From the NCBI RefSeq assembly GCF_026965555.1, contig NZ_CP114040.1, positions 5,270,001 to 5,334,000 on the forward strand: 64,000 bases of DNA, read 5' to 3'. Every line of letters begins with the position of its first letter. Positions within the stretch are counted from its first letter, which is position 1. The stretch is from Nannocystis punicea (lineage in GTDB: Bacteria; Myxococcota_A; Polyangia; Nannocystales; Nannocystaceae). The position numbers were made by a program, and so were the translations under genes. The notes under the pieces are model-generated. The model did no database searches. It was given only the letters and a program-made list of their open reading frames with translations, and was not told the origin of the DNA. Shown piece after piece: positions 1 through 8,656 of the stretch.

Positions 1-2877
1 GGGCGCGTCGACGTGCCCGGCGCGCCGCCCGGACAGGACCTCGGCCGCCCGGCCTTCGCCGTCGGCCAGGTCGACCTCAAGGTCGCCGCGACGCGCAAGA
101 AGATCGCGCTCGAGGTGCTGCCCGACAGGACCGAGGTCGCGCCGAAAGACACGCTGAAGCTCAAGATCAAGGCCAAGGACGCCGCCGGCGCGCCGCAGAA
201 GGCCGCCGTCGCGGTGATGGTGGTCGACGAGGGCGTGCTCAGCCTGATGGGCTTCCAGACCCCCGACCCGCTGGCGTTCTTCCACCACGACCGCGACCCG
301 GGCGTCAGCCTCTACGACATGCGCCAGTTCCTGGTGGCGAAGAAGGACGAGCCGCCGCCCCCTCCGCCGGCGCCGCCTCCGACGGAGGAGGCGCAGAACG
401 CCCCGGGCTTCATGCTCAACGGCGACGGCGACACGGGGCTCGGCCTCCGCGGCGAGGGTCGGGGCGGCGGCGGCGGAGCCTACGGCGGCGCGCCGGCGGC
501 GGCGGCGGACAAGGCCGTGGCCGCGCCGGCGCCGATGATGCCGAGGGCCGAGCTCAAGGAGGCCGAGGAGAGCGGCGGTCCGATGAGGAAGAAGTCCCAG
601 CGCACGGCGACGGCGCAGACCATGTCGCTCGACGCCAGCGCGGCGATGAGCCAGCCGATCTCGCTGCGCTCGCTGTTCGCGACCACCGCGTACTTCAACG
701 CCGAGGTCGCGATCGACGCCAGCGGCGAGGCGACGGTCGAGATCCCGATGCCGGAGAACCTGACCAGCTTCCGCGTCATGGCGGTCGCGGTCGACCCCGA
801 TCAGGCCGACCGCTTCGGCTCGGGCGAGGCCAACGTCAAGGTGCGCAAGCCGATCATGCTGCGGCCGAGCCTGCCGCGGTTCGCCAACTTCGGCGACAAG
901 TTCGAGGCCTCGGTGATGGTCGACAACCAGACCAGCGAGCCGCAGGCGATCCTCGTCGGCACGCGCGGCACCAACGTCGTCATCTCCGGCGAGCCGACCC
1001 AGGGCGTCGAGATCCCGGCCGGCGAGTCGCGCGAGGTCCGGTTCCCGATGGCGGTCGATCGCGTCGGCACCATGCGCGTGCAGTTCGCGGCGCTGTCGAA
1101 CGGCGGCCGCGACGCCACCGAGCTGGCGCTGCCGGTGCACTACCCGGCGACCCGCCAGGCGTTCGCCGACTACGGCGTGACGGAGGGCAGCACCTCGCGC
1201 GAGCTCAAGATCCCGGAGGACGCGCTCGCGGCGTTCGGCGGGCTCGAGCTGAGCATGAGCTCGACCGCGCTGACGGGCCTCGAGGACGCGGTCGACTTCC
1301 TCGTCGGCTACAAGTACGAGTGCACCGAGCAGCTGGCCAGCCGCCTGCTGCCGATCTTCGTGCTCGGCCCGGTGCTCGAGCAGTTCCCGATCGCCAGCGT
1401 CAGCGACCTGGCCAAGCGGCAGGCGCTGGGCGCCGAGGGCGTCGCGCGGATCCAGTCGCGGCAGAACTGGGACGGCGGCTTCCGCTACTGGGACGAGGCG
1501 GCCCGCAGCTCGCCGTACCTGACCGCGTGGGTGACGTTCGCCTGGCTCGAGGGCAAAAAGGCCGGCTTCAAGGTCGACGACGGCGCGATCGATCGGGCGA
1601 TGAACTACCTCGACAACTTCGTCCGCAACGGCGAATCCACGCCGTGGGGTCGCTACTACGATCACACCAGTCGGGCCTTCGCGCTGTGGCTGATGAGCCG
1701 CGACGGCCGCGGCAGCGACCTGTTCGACCGCGTCTACGCCAAGCGCAAGGAGATGCCGCTCTACGCCCACGCGCTGCTGCTGTCGACCGCGCACCGCTAC
1801 GGCATGACCGGCTCGCGCGACGCGCTGCTGCGCGAGTTCAAGGCCAAGGTGGTCGAGAACGCCAAGACCGCGCACTTCGCCGAGAGCGCGCGCGAGGGCG
1901 ACGACGGCTACGGCCTGCAGGTGCTCATGCACTCCGACGTGCAGACCGACGCCATCGCGCTGATGGCCCTGCTCGAGGTGGCCGAGGGCGATCCGCTGCT
2001 GCCGAAGGTGATGGCGGGGATCCTCGACGACCGCGATCCGCAGAAGGGCGGGCAGTGGGGCACGACCCACGCCAACGCCTGGGCGCTGCTCGCGGCCGGC
2101 CGCTACTTCACCGCCATCGAGAAGGACGTGCCCGACTACGTCGCGCGCGTCTGGCTCGACAGCGCGTTCGCCGGCGAGCGCGCCTTCAAGGGCCGCAGCA
2201 TGGCGGTGGTCGAGCAGCAGATCCCGATGAAGAAGCTGATCGAGCAGAAGCCGCACGAGCTGCTGCTGAGCAAGGACGGCCCGGGCCTCCTCTACTACCG
2301 GCTCGGCCTGCGCTACGCGCCCGCGGACCTGACGATGAAGCCCGAGTCGCAGGGCTTCACCGTGCACCGCAGCTACGAGCCGCTGGCGCAGGGCGGGGAC
2401 AAGCCCGACCTCGAGTCGGTCAAGAAGCTCGACGACGGCACCTGGCAGATCAAGGCCGGCGCGCTCGTGCGGGTCAACCTCACCCTGGTCGCCAAGGATC
2501 GCGCCAACTTCGTCGTCGTCGACGACCCGCTGCCGGCCGGCTTCGAGGGCCAGAACGCCAAGTTCGCCACCACCCTGCGCGACGTGCAGGGCGGCGTCGA
2601 GAACCAGTCGGTCGACAGCAACGTCGGGCTGTTCGGCGGCGGGCCGGGCGGCTGGTGGTGGTGGCGTCCGTGGTGGCGCTTCGACCACACCGAGATGCGC
2701 GACGATCGCATGCTGCTGTTCTCGGACCACCTGCCGGCGGGCGTCTACACGTACAGCTACACCGCGCGCGCGACCACGATCGGCGAGTTCGAGCTGCCGC
2801 CCGTGCGCGCCGAGGCGATGTACATGCCCGAGCTGTTCGGCCACGGCGCTTCGACCAAGGTGCGCGTGGTCGAGTGA
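1..2877 (+). CDS. Bacterial alpha-2-macroglobulin family protein, 5' end beyond the window
   Basis: The frame is open from the first base, so the N-terminus lies outside the window; 958 codons are present. The family traps proteases that attack the periplasm, using a thioester bait. Seen here: an MG-type segment ending in VDEGVLSLMGFQTPDP; a Pro-, Gly- and Ala-rich linker at about codons 115-200; an A2M domain beginning near LRSLFATTAYFNAEV; the thioester motif CTEQ at codons 441-444 (bases 1321-1332) in the bacterial context YKYECTEQLASRLLP; an alpha-helical TED region after it; and a C-terminal MG10-like domain ending YTYSYTARATTIGEFELPP. A tryptophan-rich loop (WWWWRPWW) precedes the last domain. 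The usual partner gene, a class C penicillin-binding protein, is not downstream; it could lie upstream. The family is clear; whether this copy is a lipoprotein cannot be seen. Confidence 0.93.
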   Translation, partial: GRVDVPGAPPGQDLGRPAFAVGQVDLKVAATRKKIALEVLPDRTEVAPKDTLKLKIKAKDAAGAPQKAAVAVMVVDEGVLSLMGFQTPDPLAFFHHDRDPGVSLYDMRQFLVAKKDEPPPPPPAPPPTEEAQNAPGFMLNGDGDTGLGLRGEGRGGGGGAYGGAPAAAADKAVAAPAPMMPRAELKEAEESGGPMRKKSQRTATAQTMSLDASAAMSQPISLRSLFATTAYFNAEVAIDASGEATVEIPMPENLTSFRVMAVAVDPDQADRFGSGEANVKVRKPIMLRPSLPRFANFGDKFEASVMVDNQTSEPQAILVGTRGTNVVISGEPTQGVEIPAGESREVRFPMAVDRVGTMRVQFAALSNGGRDATELALPVHYPATRQAFADYGVTEGSTSRELKIPEDALAAFGGLELSMSSTALTGLEDAVDFLVGYKYECTEQLASRLLPIFVLGPVLEQFPIASVSDLAKRQALGAEGVARIQSRQNWDGGFRYWDEAARSSPYLTAWVTFAWLEGKKAGFKVDDGAIDRAMNYLDNFVRNGESTPWGRYYDHTSRAFALWLMSRDGRGSDLFDRVYAKRKEMPLYAHALLLSTAHRYGMTGSRDALLREFKAKVVENAKTAHFAESAREGDDGYGLQVLMHSDVQTDAIALMALLEVAEGDPLLPKVMAGILDDRDPQKGGQWGTTHANAWALLAAGRYFTAIEKDVPDYVARVWLDSAFAGERAFKGRSMAVVEQQIPMKKLIEQKPHELLLSKDGPGLLYYRLGLRYAPADLTMKPESQGFTVHRSYEPLAQGGDKPDLESVKKLDDGTWQIKAGALVRVNLTLVAKDRANFVVVDDPLPAGFEGQNAKFATTLRDVQGGVENQSVDSNVGLFGGGPGGWWWWRPWWRFDHTEMRDDRMLLFSDHLPAGVYTYSYTARATTIGEFELPPVRAEAMYMPELFGHGASTKVRVVE

Positions 2878-2962
2878 CCGCGCGGCGTCCGGCCCCGCCC
2901 GGCGGCTCGCTCGCCGGCGGGGCTGGTCGCGGCGCGCTGCTCGTGTAACCATGGAGAGGACG

Positions 2963-3820
2963 ATGACCGCGCCGCGCTCGCTCGTCCTCTTCTTCGCGCT
3001 CGTCGCCTGCGGCGCCCACGGCCGCGGCGGCAAGCGCGACGTCGGCCAGCCCGACGGCGCCCGGGCGCCGGCGGACAAGCTGTTCGACGATTCTACCGTC
3101 GAGAGCCGCACCGGCGGCGGCAGCGGCAGCGCCGAGGCCCCGATCCCGCGCTGCGGCCCGCGCGACTCCTATCAATACGTCGCCCGCGAGTTCCGCTGCC
3201 CCGGCGGCGGCAACCCGTTCGACGGCGACGCCGCGGCCGCCGCCGACGCGCGCGCCGGCAGCCTCGGTCCCGACGCCCGCGGGCACATGGTCGACGTGTA
3301 CGAAGTGCCATGTCCCAAGGGCAAGGTCGAGATCTTCGTCGACATGTACGGCTGCCCCGAGATGGAGGCCGAGCTGCTGCGCGATCGCAACCTCGCCGAT
3401 CCGCTCGAGCTCGACGTCCACTTCGCCGCCGGCCGCTACGACGAGGTCCGGACCCGCTGCATCGCCCTCGCCGACGCCGCCAAGGAGCGCGGCAACAGCG
3501 ACGAGAGCTCGTCGCTCAGCATCTATCACTGCGGGATCTTCACCCCCGCGCTGCTCGTGCGCGCCGGCCTCCGCGATCAGGCCGTCGCCGCCGCCGGGCA
3601 GACCTGCCAGGCCTATCCGCCCGTGTCGCCGCGCAGCAGCGTGCGCGTCGACGTCCTGATCGGCATCGTCGACGCCATCGCCCGCATGTGGGCCGCCGAC
3701 AAGGTCCCGGCCAAGGAGGGCGGCGACCGCCTCAACGCCTTGCTCCCGCAGCTGCTGCGCGCCTGCGCCGTCGACGCCGAGACCTTCATGCGCGCCTTCG
3801 AGGCCGCCAGCGGCGAGTGA
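2963..3820 (+). CDS. Putative secreted lipoprotein of unknown function
   Basis: I do not recognise the family. The 285-residue product starts with a short signal sequence and a lipobox (FFALVAC, Cys about residue 16), so it should be anchored to a membrane after export. I chose ATG 2963 rather than the in-frame ATG 2951 because GGAGAGG lies just before it as a ribosome binding site and the n-region becomes normal. The mature part begins with a Gly/Ser/Ala-rich stretch, then a Cys-containing region (RCGPRDSYQYVAREFRCPGG, later VPCPKGKVEIFVDMYGCPEM), and ends in an alpha-helical part that could be TPR-like. It is 85 bases downstream of the alpha-2-macroglobulin gene and convergent with the aminotransferase, only 9 bases between stops. 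Positions 3306-3328 hold a weak copy of the dispersed palindrome (CATGTCCCAAGGGCAAGG). Confidence 0.75.
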   Translation: MTAPRSLVLFFALVACGAHGRGGKRDVGQPDGARAPADKLFDDSTVESRTGGGSGSAEAPIPRCGPRDSYQYVAREFRCPGGGNPFDGDAAAAADARAGSLGPDARGHMVDVYEVPCPKGKVEIFVDMYGCPEMEAELLRDRNLADPLELDVHFAAGRYDEVRTRCIALADAAKERGNSDESSSLSIYHCGIFTPALLVRAGLRDQAVAAAGQTCQAYPPVSPRSSVRVDVLIGIVDAIARMWAADKVPAKEGGDRLNALLPQLLRACAVDAETFMRAFEAASGE

Positions 3821-3829
3821 CCGGCAGGG

Positions 3830-5098
3830 TCACTTGCGCGAGGTCGTCGTGTCGGGCACCCAGTGGAGTGTCTCTTCGGACATGTCGATGAGAGCATGTC
3901 CGAACATCCCCGCGAGCTCGACCCGCAGCGCGCGCGCCAGCGCCTCGTAGTGGGCGACCTCGTTGTACAGCTGGGCGGAGATCCGGATCAGCCGCTGCGG
4001 CGGGGCCGGCCACGGCGGGACGGGCACCTCGATGCCGTGGCGCAGCAGCAGCGCGTCCTGCAGCGCGTCGGAGGTCAGGGGCGTGACCTCCTGGCCTTCG
4101 GGACCTGGCGGAAGGGGCAGGCTGGCCAGGCTCCCGAGCATGTCCTCGGGGGCAGGCAGCTCGGCGCCGATCGCCGCGGCGACGATCTTGCGGCCGGCGC
4201 ACACCAGCGCGTGGTTCCGGGCCTGCACCTCGGGCCAGCCGCCGGGCAGCATCTCGCCGAGCTCGCGCAGGGCGGCCGGCACGCACAGCCACGGCGTCGG
4301 GTCGGCGGTCCCGGTCCAGTCGAACTCGGCGTGCAGCCGCGAGGCCGAGGCCGGGGCGCCGAAGCCGTGGCTGATCACCGCCGGGTGGATCGGCGCCTGG
4401 CGGTCGCGGCGGACGTGCAGGATCGCCGCGCCCTTGGGCGCGCACACCCACTTGTGCAGGTTGCCGGTGAAGTAGGCCGCGCCGATCGCGTCGAGGTCGA
4501 GCGGCACCATCCCCGGCGCGTGGGCCCCGTCGACCAGGCAGTCGACGCCGCGCTCGCGCAGGGCGGCGACGATGGCGGCGATCGGCAGGACCAGGCCGGT
4601 CGGGCTGGTGATGTGGTCGACGAGCGCCAGGCGGGTGCGCGGGGTGACCGCGGCGAGGATCGCCGCCACCACCTCGTCGGGCCCGGAGATGGGGAAGGGC
4701 AGGACGGCGGTGACGACCCGCGCACCTGTCCGAAGAGCCACGTAGCGAGCTGCGTTGTTGCAGGCGTTGTAGCCGTGCGAGGTGATGAGCAGCTCGTCGC
4801 CGGCGGCGAACTCGAGCGAGCGCAGGACGGCGTTGACGCCCTCGGTCGCGTTGCGCACGAACACCAGGTCGAGCGGGTCGGCGCCGACGAACGCGGCCAC
4901 CGCCTCGCGCGCGGCCGCGAGCGGGGCCTGCAGATCGCGGAGGAAGAAGCGCACGGGTTCACGCTCCATGCGCCGTCGCAGCTCCTCCTGGACGGCGAGC
5001 ACCGCGCGGGGGCAGGCGCCAAAGCTGCCGTGGTTGAGGAACACGACCTCGGGATCGAGGCTCCAGCGGCTCCGGAGGTCGGCTGCGGTGGGCGACAT
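3830..5098 (-). CDS. Class V aminotransferase-fold PLP enzyme, isopenicillin-N epimerase-like
   Basis: A 422-residue cytosolic PLP-dependent enzyme. The N-terminus has the family signature FLNHGSFGACP (about residues 20-30), ATEGVNAVLRS near residue 84 for cofactor binding, VDGAHAPGMVPLDLD (Asp190, His193) and the PLP lysine in NLHKW (Lys216). The closest named families are CefD-like epimerases and cysteine-desulfurase relatives; the substrate cannot be told from sequence. The last residues (GMFGHALIDMSEETLHW) are encoded by a dispersed palindrome at 3878-3906, so the C-terminal tail seems to have been extended or replaced by that element. A second copy at 4723-4742 lies inside the frame. The start ATG at 5098 faces the promoter region of the acyltransferase gene. 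Confidence 0.88.
   Translation of the reverse strand: MSPTAADLRSRWSLDPEVVFLNHGSFGACPRAVLAVQEELRRRMEREPVRFFLRDLQAPLAAAREAVAAFVGADPLDLVFVRNATEGVNAVLRSLEFAAGDELLITSHGYNACNNAARYVALRTGARVVTAVLPFPISGPDEVVAAILAAVTPRTRLALVDHITSPTGLVLPIAAIVAALRERGVDCLVDGAHAPGMVPLDLDAIGAAYFTGNLHKWVCAPKGAAILHVRRDRQAPIHPAVISHGFGAPASASRLHAEFDWTGTADPTPWLCVPAALRELGEMLPGGWPEVQARNHALVCAGRKIVAAAIGAELPAPEDMLGSLASLPLPPGPEGQEVTPLTSDALQDALLLRHGIEVPVPPWPAPPQRLIRISAQLYNEVAHYEALARALRVELAGMFGHALIDMSEETLHWVPDTTTSRK
3878..3906. repeat. Dispersed palindromic element, copy in aminotransferase tail
   Basis: GGACATGTC, a short spacer and GCATGTCCGAACAT form an imperfect inverted repeat at the 3' end of the minus-strand aminotransferase gene. 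It matches the family described at 9881 and 15273. Confidence 0.6.
4723..4742. repeat. Dispersed palindromic element, copy inside aminotransferase gene
   Basis: CACCTGTCCGAAGAGCCACG has the left arm (CCTGTCC), the GAA centre and the GAGCCA right part seen at 10467 and 51719. A weaker copy (CATGTCCTCGGGGGCAGG) is at 4139-4156. Confidence 0.5.
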
Positions 5099-5136
5099 CC
5101 CGGATCCTTACCACGCCCGCGGCGCCGCATCCTCAT

Positions 5137-5142
5137 TATACT
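5137..5142 (+). promoter_or_regulatory. Candidate -10 box of the acyltransferase gene, now upstream of the intron
   Basis: TATACT matches the sigma-70 -10 consensus at five of six positions. No good -35 is visible 17 bases upstream. If the group II intron (5152 to about 7179) is removed, the GTG start of the acyltransferase falls about 11 bases after this box, an arrangement that would give an almost leaderless message. Confidence 0.4.
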
Positions 5143-5700
5143 GTGCAGGTGGTGCGTCCTGAAGACACGGACGAGCAGGACCCCGGAGGGGGCGGGTCGG
5201 CCGCGTCATGCTGCACCGTTCCAGCGGGTGAAAGTCCCGTCCGGGTAAGCGCCGGAGCGCCCGGTAGCAGGCCCCAGGCGCGAGGAGAGATCCTCGCGGC
5301 CCGAGCGGGGCGTCAAGAGCCTCTACGGAGGGAGCAAGAACGCGGGCCGCAACATCAAGTGAAGCCTGCAGCCTCGTCAGAGAAACAATGGGGGAGCCGA
5401 GCCGATCACTTCGCGGCGAAGGCCACGTCCACCGCGCACGAGTCCGGAACAGAAAGCGCGGGGGGTCCACCCGGGGTAGGGGGCGCAGCACGCGTTCAAG
5501 GAGCGATGCGGAACAGGAGAGGCCCGTCTGCACGGCCCGTGTCGGGGCAAGGTGGCTCGTATAAGCCGAAGGCGAAGTCGAGCGCTGTGCAGCGGGAGTC
5601 CGAGGGGGTCGTAGTACCGGCGATGGCGGCGCAGAACAACGCCGCCGGAGGGAAGGGCCCCTGGGGTGGTCGTGTCGGAGAAGAAGGTAAGCGCGAGGGC

Positions 5701-7050
5701 ATGGCCTGCAGGACAGGTCCCAACAACCCCACGCGGCGCAGGCCACGTGACAAAGTGCGAGAACTTCGACGCCGACTGTGGGCCGCAGCCAAGCGGCATC
5801 CGGGAAGACGTTTCCATGCGCTGTACGACCGCATCTTCAGGCGTGACGTCCTGAAGGAAGCATGGAGGCGGGTGAAGAAGAACAGGGGGTCAGCGGGCAT
5901 CGATGCCCAGACGCTGGCCGAGGTGGAAGAGCTCGGCGTCGATCGCTTCCTCGAAGAGATCGGTGCAGAGCTCGAGGCGGGGACGTACCGGCCGAGCGCG
6001 GTCATGCGGCGGTACATCCCGAAGGCGGACGGGAAGAAGCGGCCGCTGGGGATCCCGACAGTCCGGGACCGAGTGGTGCAGATGGCGGCGAAGCTGGTGT
6101 TGGAGCCGATATTCGAGGCGGACTTCCTTCCGTGCTCGTATGGCTTCCGGCCGAAGCGCAGCGCGACGCAGGCGCTCGAGCGCCTGCGCGTGTTGGGAGC
6201 GCGAGGTGGAAACCATGTGCTCGACGCCGACATCCGCGACTACTTCGGCAGCATCGATCACGAGCGACTCATGAAGCTCGTCGAGATGCGGATCTCGGAT
6301 CGAAGGGTCCTCAAGCTGGTGCGGCAATGGCTCGAAGCCGGGGTGATGGAAGACGGCGAGGTGACGGCGATGCTCTCGGGGACACCCCAGGGCGGGGTCA
6401 TCTCACCGCTGCTGTCGAACATCTACCTCGGCGTCCTCGACAAGTTGTGGCAGCGACGGCACGCCCACCTGGGCGAGCTCGTGCGCTACTGCGATGACTT
6501 CGTGATCCTGTGCAGGACCAGGAAGGCGTGCGAGGAGGCCGAGGTCAGGGTCCGCGAGATCCTGCGTCGACTTCGACTCGAGCTGCATCCCGAGAAGACG
6601 AGGCGCGTCGAGCTGAGCCGGGGACGGCAAGGCTTCGACTTCCTCGGCTGTCACCTGCGTAAGCGCATGTCCGGTCCGATCTGGGAGAAGGAACGCCGCA
6701 GAGCGTACTTCCTCCAGCGCTGGCCTTCGACGCGCAGCTTGACGCGGGTGCGACAGCGTGTGAAGGAGCTGACCGGTCGTAACCGCCACGGGGTCAAAGA
6801 TGTGCGGGTGATCATCCGCGACATCAATCCGGTGCTGCGCGGCTGGGCCAACTACTTCCTCACCGGGAACGCCGCCGCGAAGTTCAACCAGATCGACACC
6901 TACGTATGGAGTCGACTCCGCGCCTTCATGGTGAAGCGCAAAGGTCGACATCTCCACGCGGGGGAGGCCAAGGTCTGGACACGCGACTTCTTCCACAACC
7001 ACGGCCTCCATCGTCTGCGGGGGACCGTGCAGTACCCGGAGGCAGCGTAA
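5701..7050 (+). CDS. ltrA: Group II intron-encoded reverse transcriptase/maturase
   Basis: The 449-residue product copies intron RNA into DNA during retrohoming and helps the intron fold for splicing. Landmarks in order: RT0/RT1 region with IPKADGKKRPLGIPTVRDRVVQ, the palm motif FLPCSYGFRPKRSATQAL, DADIRDYFGSIDHERL (catalytic Asp pair region), GTPQGGVISPLLSNIYL, the active site YCDD in VRYCDDFVIL (Cys replaces the common Ala), and maturase domain X with NPVLRGWANYF. It ends soon after domain X (LHRLRGTVQYPEAA) with no HNH endonuclease domain, so mobility would rely on nicked or single-stranded target DNA. ATG 5701 is chosen because GAGGG precedes it; ATG 5623 in the same frame is possible. 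The reading frame looks intact, so the element may be active. Confidence 0.93.
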   Translation: MACRTGPNNPTRRRPRDKVRELRRRLWAAAKRHPGRRFHALYDRIFRRDVLKEAWRRVKKNRGSAGIDAQTLAEVEELGVDRFLEEIGAELEAGTYRPSAVMRRYIPKADGKKRPLGIPTVRDRVVQMAAKLVLEPIFEADFLPCSYGFRPKRSATQALERLRVLGARGGNHVLDADIRDYFGSIDHERLMKLVEMRISDRRVLKLVRQWLEAGVMEDGEVTAMLSGTPQGGVISPLLSNIYLGVLDKLWQRRHAHLGELVRYCDDFVILCRTRKACEEAEVRVREILRRLRLELHPEKTRRVELSRGRQGFDFLGCHLRKRMSGPIWEKERRRAYFLQRWPSTRSLTRVRQRVKELTGRNRHGVKDVRVIIRDINPVLRGWANYFLTGNAAAKFNQIDTYVWSRLRAFMVKRKGRHLHAGEAKVWTRDFFHNHGLHRLRGTVQYPEAA

Positions 7051-7075
7051 TGCAACGGCCCGAAAGTCCACCGGT

Positions 7076-7108
7076 AAGCCGTGTGCGGGAAATCCGCATG
7101 CACGGTTT
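7076..7108 (+). ncRNA. Group II intron domain V
   Basis: A 33-base hairpin with an eight-pair lower stem, a TG bulge on the 3' side and a GC-rich tip closed by a GAAA-type loop. The AGC triad near its 5' side (77-79) binds catalytic metal in this RNA family. Confidence 0.85.
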
Positions 7109-7181
7109 GAACGGGGGTCCTGCCCTTCCTCCGGGGCAACAGCCGTACTCGGCAAGACCGAAGGAAGGGTAGGATCTACCA

Positions 7182-8501
7182 GTGCTGCGCCGCGTCGTCG
7201 AGCAGATCTTCGGGGTCGCGTTACGGATCTTCTTCCGCCGGATCGAGCTCGACGGGCTGTCCCGCGTGCCCTCCGAGGGCCCGGTGATGTTCGTGCTCAA
7301 CCACCCCAACGCGCTGATCGACCCGGCCTTCCTGCTGTGTCTGTCGCCGCGGCCGGTGTCGTTCCTGGCCAAGGCGCCGCTGTTCAAGACACCTGTCCTC
7401 GGGGCCATCGTCCGCGCGTTCGACTCGATCCCGGTCTACCGCCGCCAGGACGAGGGCGGCGCGCGGGTCGACAACCAGGACACGTTCCGCCACGCGCGCG
7501 AGCTGCTGCTGCGCGGCCGGGCCGTCGCCATCTTCCCGGAGGGCACCTCGCACTCCGATCCCGACCTCAAGCCGATGAAGACCGGGGCCGCGCGCATTGC
7601 CCTCGGGACAGGTCTCGAAGACCTCACGATCATCCCGGCCGGCCTCTTCTACACCGCCAAGGCGCGGTTCCGCAGCGACGCTCTGGTCTACTTCGGCGCC
7701 CCGCTGAGCGTCCCGTACGCCCCGCTCGACGCGCGCGGCGAGCCGCCGCCGGGCGCGGTCGCGGCGCTGACCCGCGACATCGACGTGGCCCTGCGCGCCG
7801 TCACCTTGCACGGCGACGACCACGAGATCCTCGCGCTCGTCGAGCGCACCTCCGAGATCTTCGCCGCCGCCAGCGAGGAGGCGTGGAGCGTCGCCGAGGC
7901 GTTCGAGCTGCGCCAGAAGCTGCTGACCGGCCACGCCCGCCTGCGCGCCCGCGACCCCGCGCGCCTCGACGCTCTGGTCGCCCGCGTCCTCCGCTACGAG
8001 CGCGACCTCGCCGAGCTCGGCCTCGGCCCCGACCACCTCGCGCCCCACAACATCACCTTCGCCGCCAGCCTGCGCTACGCCCTCCGCAGCCTGTTCGCGC
8101 TCGGGATCGTCTTCCCGCTCGCGCTCGCCGGCACCGCGATCCACTACCTCGCGTACCGCATCAGCGGCATGGTCGCCGCCCGCGTCGCCGGCCAGTTCGA
8201 GGACATGCTCGCCACCGGCAAGCTGCTCGCGGCCATGACCTTCTTCCCGCTCACGTGGCTGGTCGTCGGCCTCGGCGCCGGCTACGCCTGGGGCCTGAAG
8301 GCGGGGCTCGTCGCCGGCCTCTTGTTCGCGCCGATCGCCGGCTGGGCCGCGCTCCACTTCTGGGAGCGCTTCGCCACGGTGCGGGCCGCCGCGCACGGCC
8401 TCGGCCTGTTCCTCGTGCGCCGCAACCTGCTCGCGCACCTGAGCGACGAGCGCCGGGCCATCCGCGCCGAGATCCTCGCGCTCGCCGACGTCGTCGCCTG
8501 A
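7182..8501 (+). CDS. PlsC-type lysophospholipid/glycerol-phosphate acyltransferase, membrane protein
   Basis: A 439-residue enzyme that should transfer fatty acyl groups to a glycerophospholipid precursor at the inner membrane. The N-terminal half has the acyltransferase motifs NHPNALID (residues 40-47, catalytic His41 and Asp47, the spacing seen in the NHPN subgroup) and FPEGTSH (118-124), followed by a Lys/Gly anchor (KPMKTGAARIA). The C-terminal half carries hydrophobic segments at about 305-335 and 355-400. The start is GTG 7182; no Shine-Dalgarno is evident, and the group II intron ends directly before it. Two copies of the dispersed palindrome lie in frame (7391-7407 and 7605-7624, the latter coding for GTGLEDL). 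The acyl acceptor is not determined by the sequence. Confidence 0.88.
   Translation: MLRRVVEQIFGVALRIFFRRIELDGLSRVPSEGPVMFVLNHPNALIDPAFLLCLSPRPVSFLAKAPLFKTPVLGAIVRAFDSIPVYRRQDEGGARVDNQDTFRHARELLLRGRAVAIFPEGTSHSDPDLKPMKTGAARIALGTGLEDLTIIPAGLFYTAKARFRSDALVYFGAPLSVPYAPLDARGEPPPGAVAALTRDIDVALRAVTLHGDDHEILALVERTSEIFAAASEEAWSVAEAFELRQKLLTGHARLRARDPARLDALVARVLRYERDLAELGLGPDHLAPHNITFAASLRYALRSLFALGIVFPLALAGTAIHYLAYRISGMVAARVAGQFEDMLATGKLLAAMTFFPLTWLVVGLGAGYAWGLKAGLVAGLLFAPIAGWAALHFWERFATVRAAAHGLGLFLVRRNLLAHLSDERRAIRAEILALADVVA
7605..7624. repeat. Dispersed palindromic element, copy inside acyltransferase gene
   Basis: GGGACAGGTCTCGAAGACCT combines the GGGACAGGTC arm, the CGAAG centre and a partial second arm. 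Confidence 0.5.
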
Positions 8502-8656
8502 ACCGCCGGCCCGAGGTCCGCCCGGATCGAGGTGTTGCTGGAGCGACACCTGCCGGATTTGTCAGCGGAATTACAGAAAGAATTCTCGCTGCGCGGCCGC
8601 AATGCGCCGTGCCCGCTGTGCCGCGCGAACCCGCGCTGAGCTATTAAGGCCCGGCT

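Larger units (their letters stand above)
5152..7179 (+). mobile_element. Group II intron with its own reverse transcriptase/maturase
   Basis: The 5' end carries the group II consensus GTGCG (5152-5156). The central part encodes a reverse transcriptase/maturase (5701-7050). Downstream lies a domain V hairpin at 7076-7108 with AAGCCGTG paired to CACGGTTT, a two-base bulge and a TGCGG/CCGCA tip; it contains the AGC catalytic triad. Domain VI follows, with CCCTTCC (7123-7129) paired to GGAAGGG (7163-7169) and an outer CCT/AGG. The 3' end should be an AY dinucleotide; AC at 7178-7179 or AT at 7174-7175 are the candidates. The intron lies between the divergent aminotransferase and acyltransferase genes and ends 2-6 bases before the acyltransferase start codon. 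Exact ends and class need folding and comparison. Confidence 0.9.

Noticed and set aside
5143..5700. N-terminal extension of the intron reverse transcriptase from GTG 5143
   Set aside because: This stretch covers the intron 5' end and its structured domains; starting before the intron would not fit the family.
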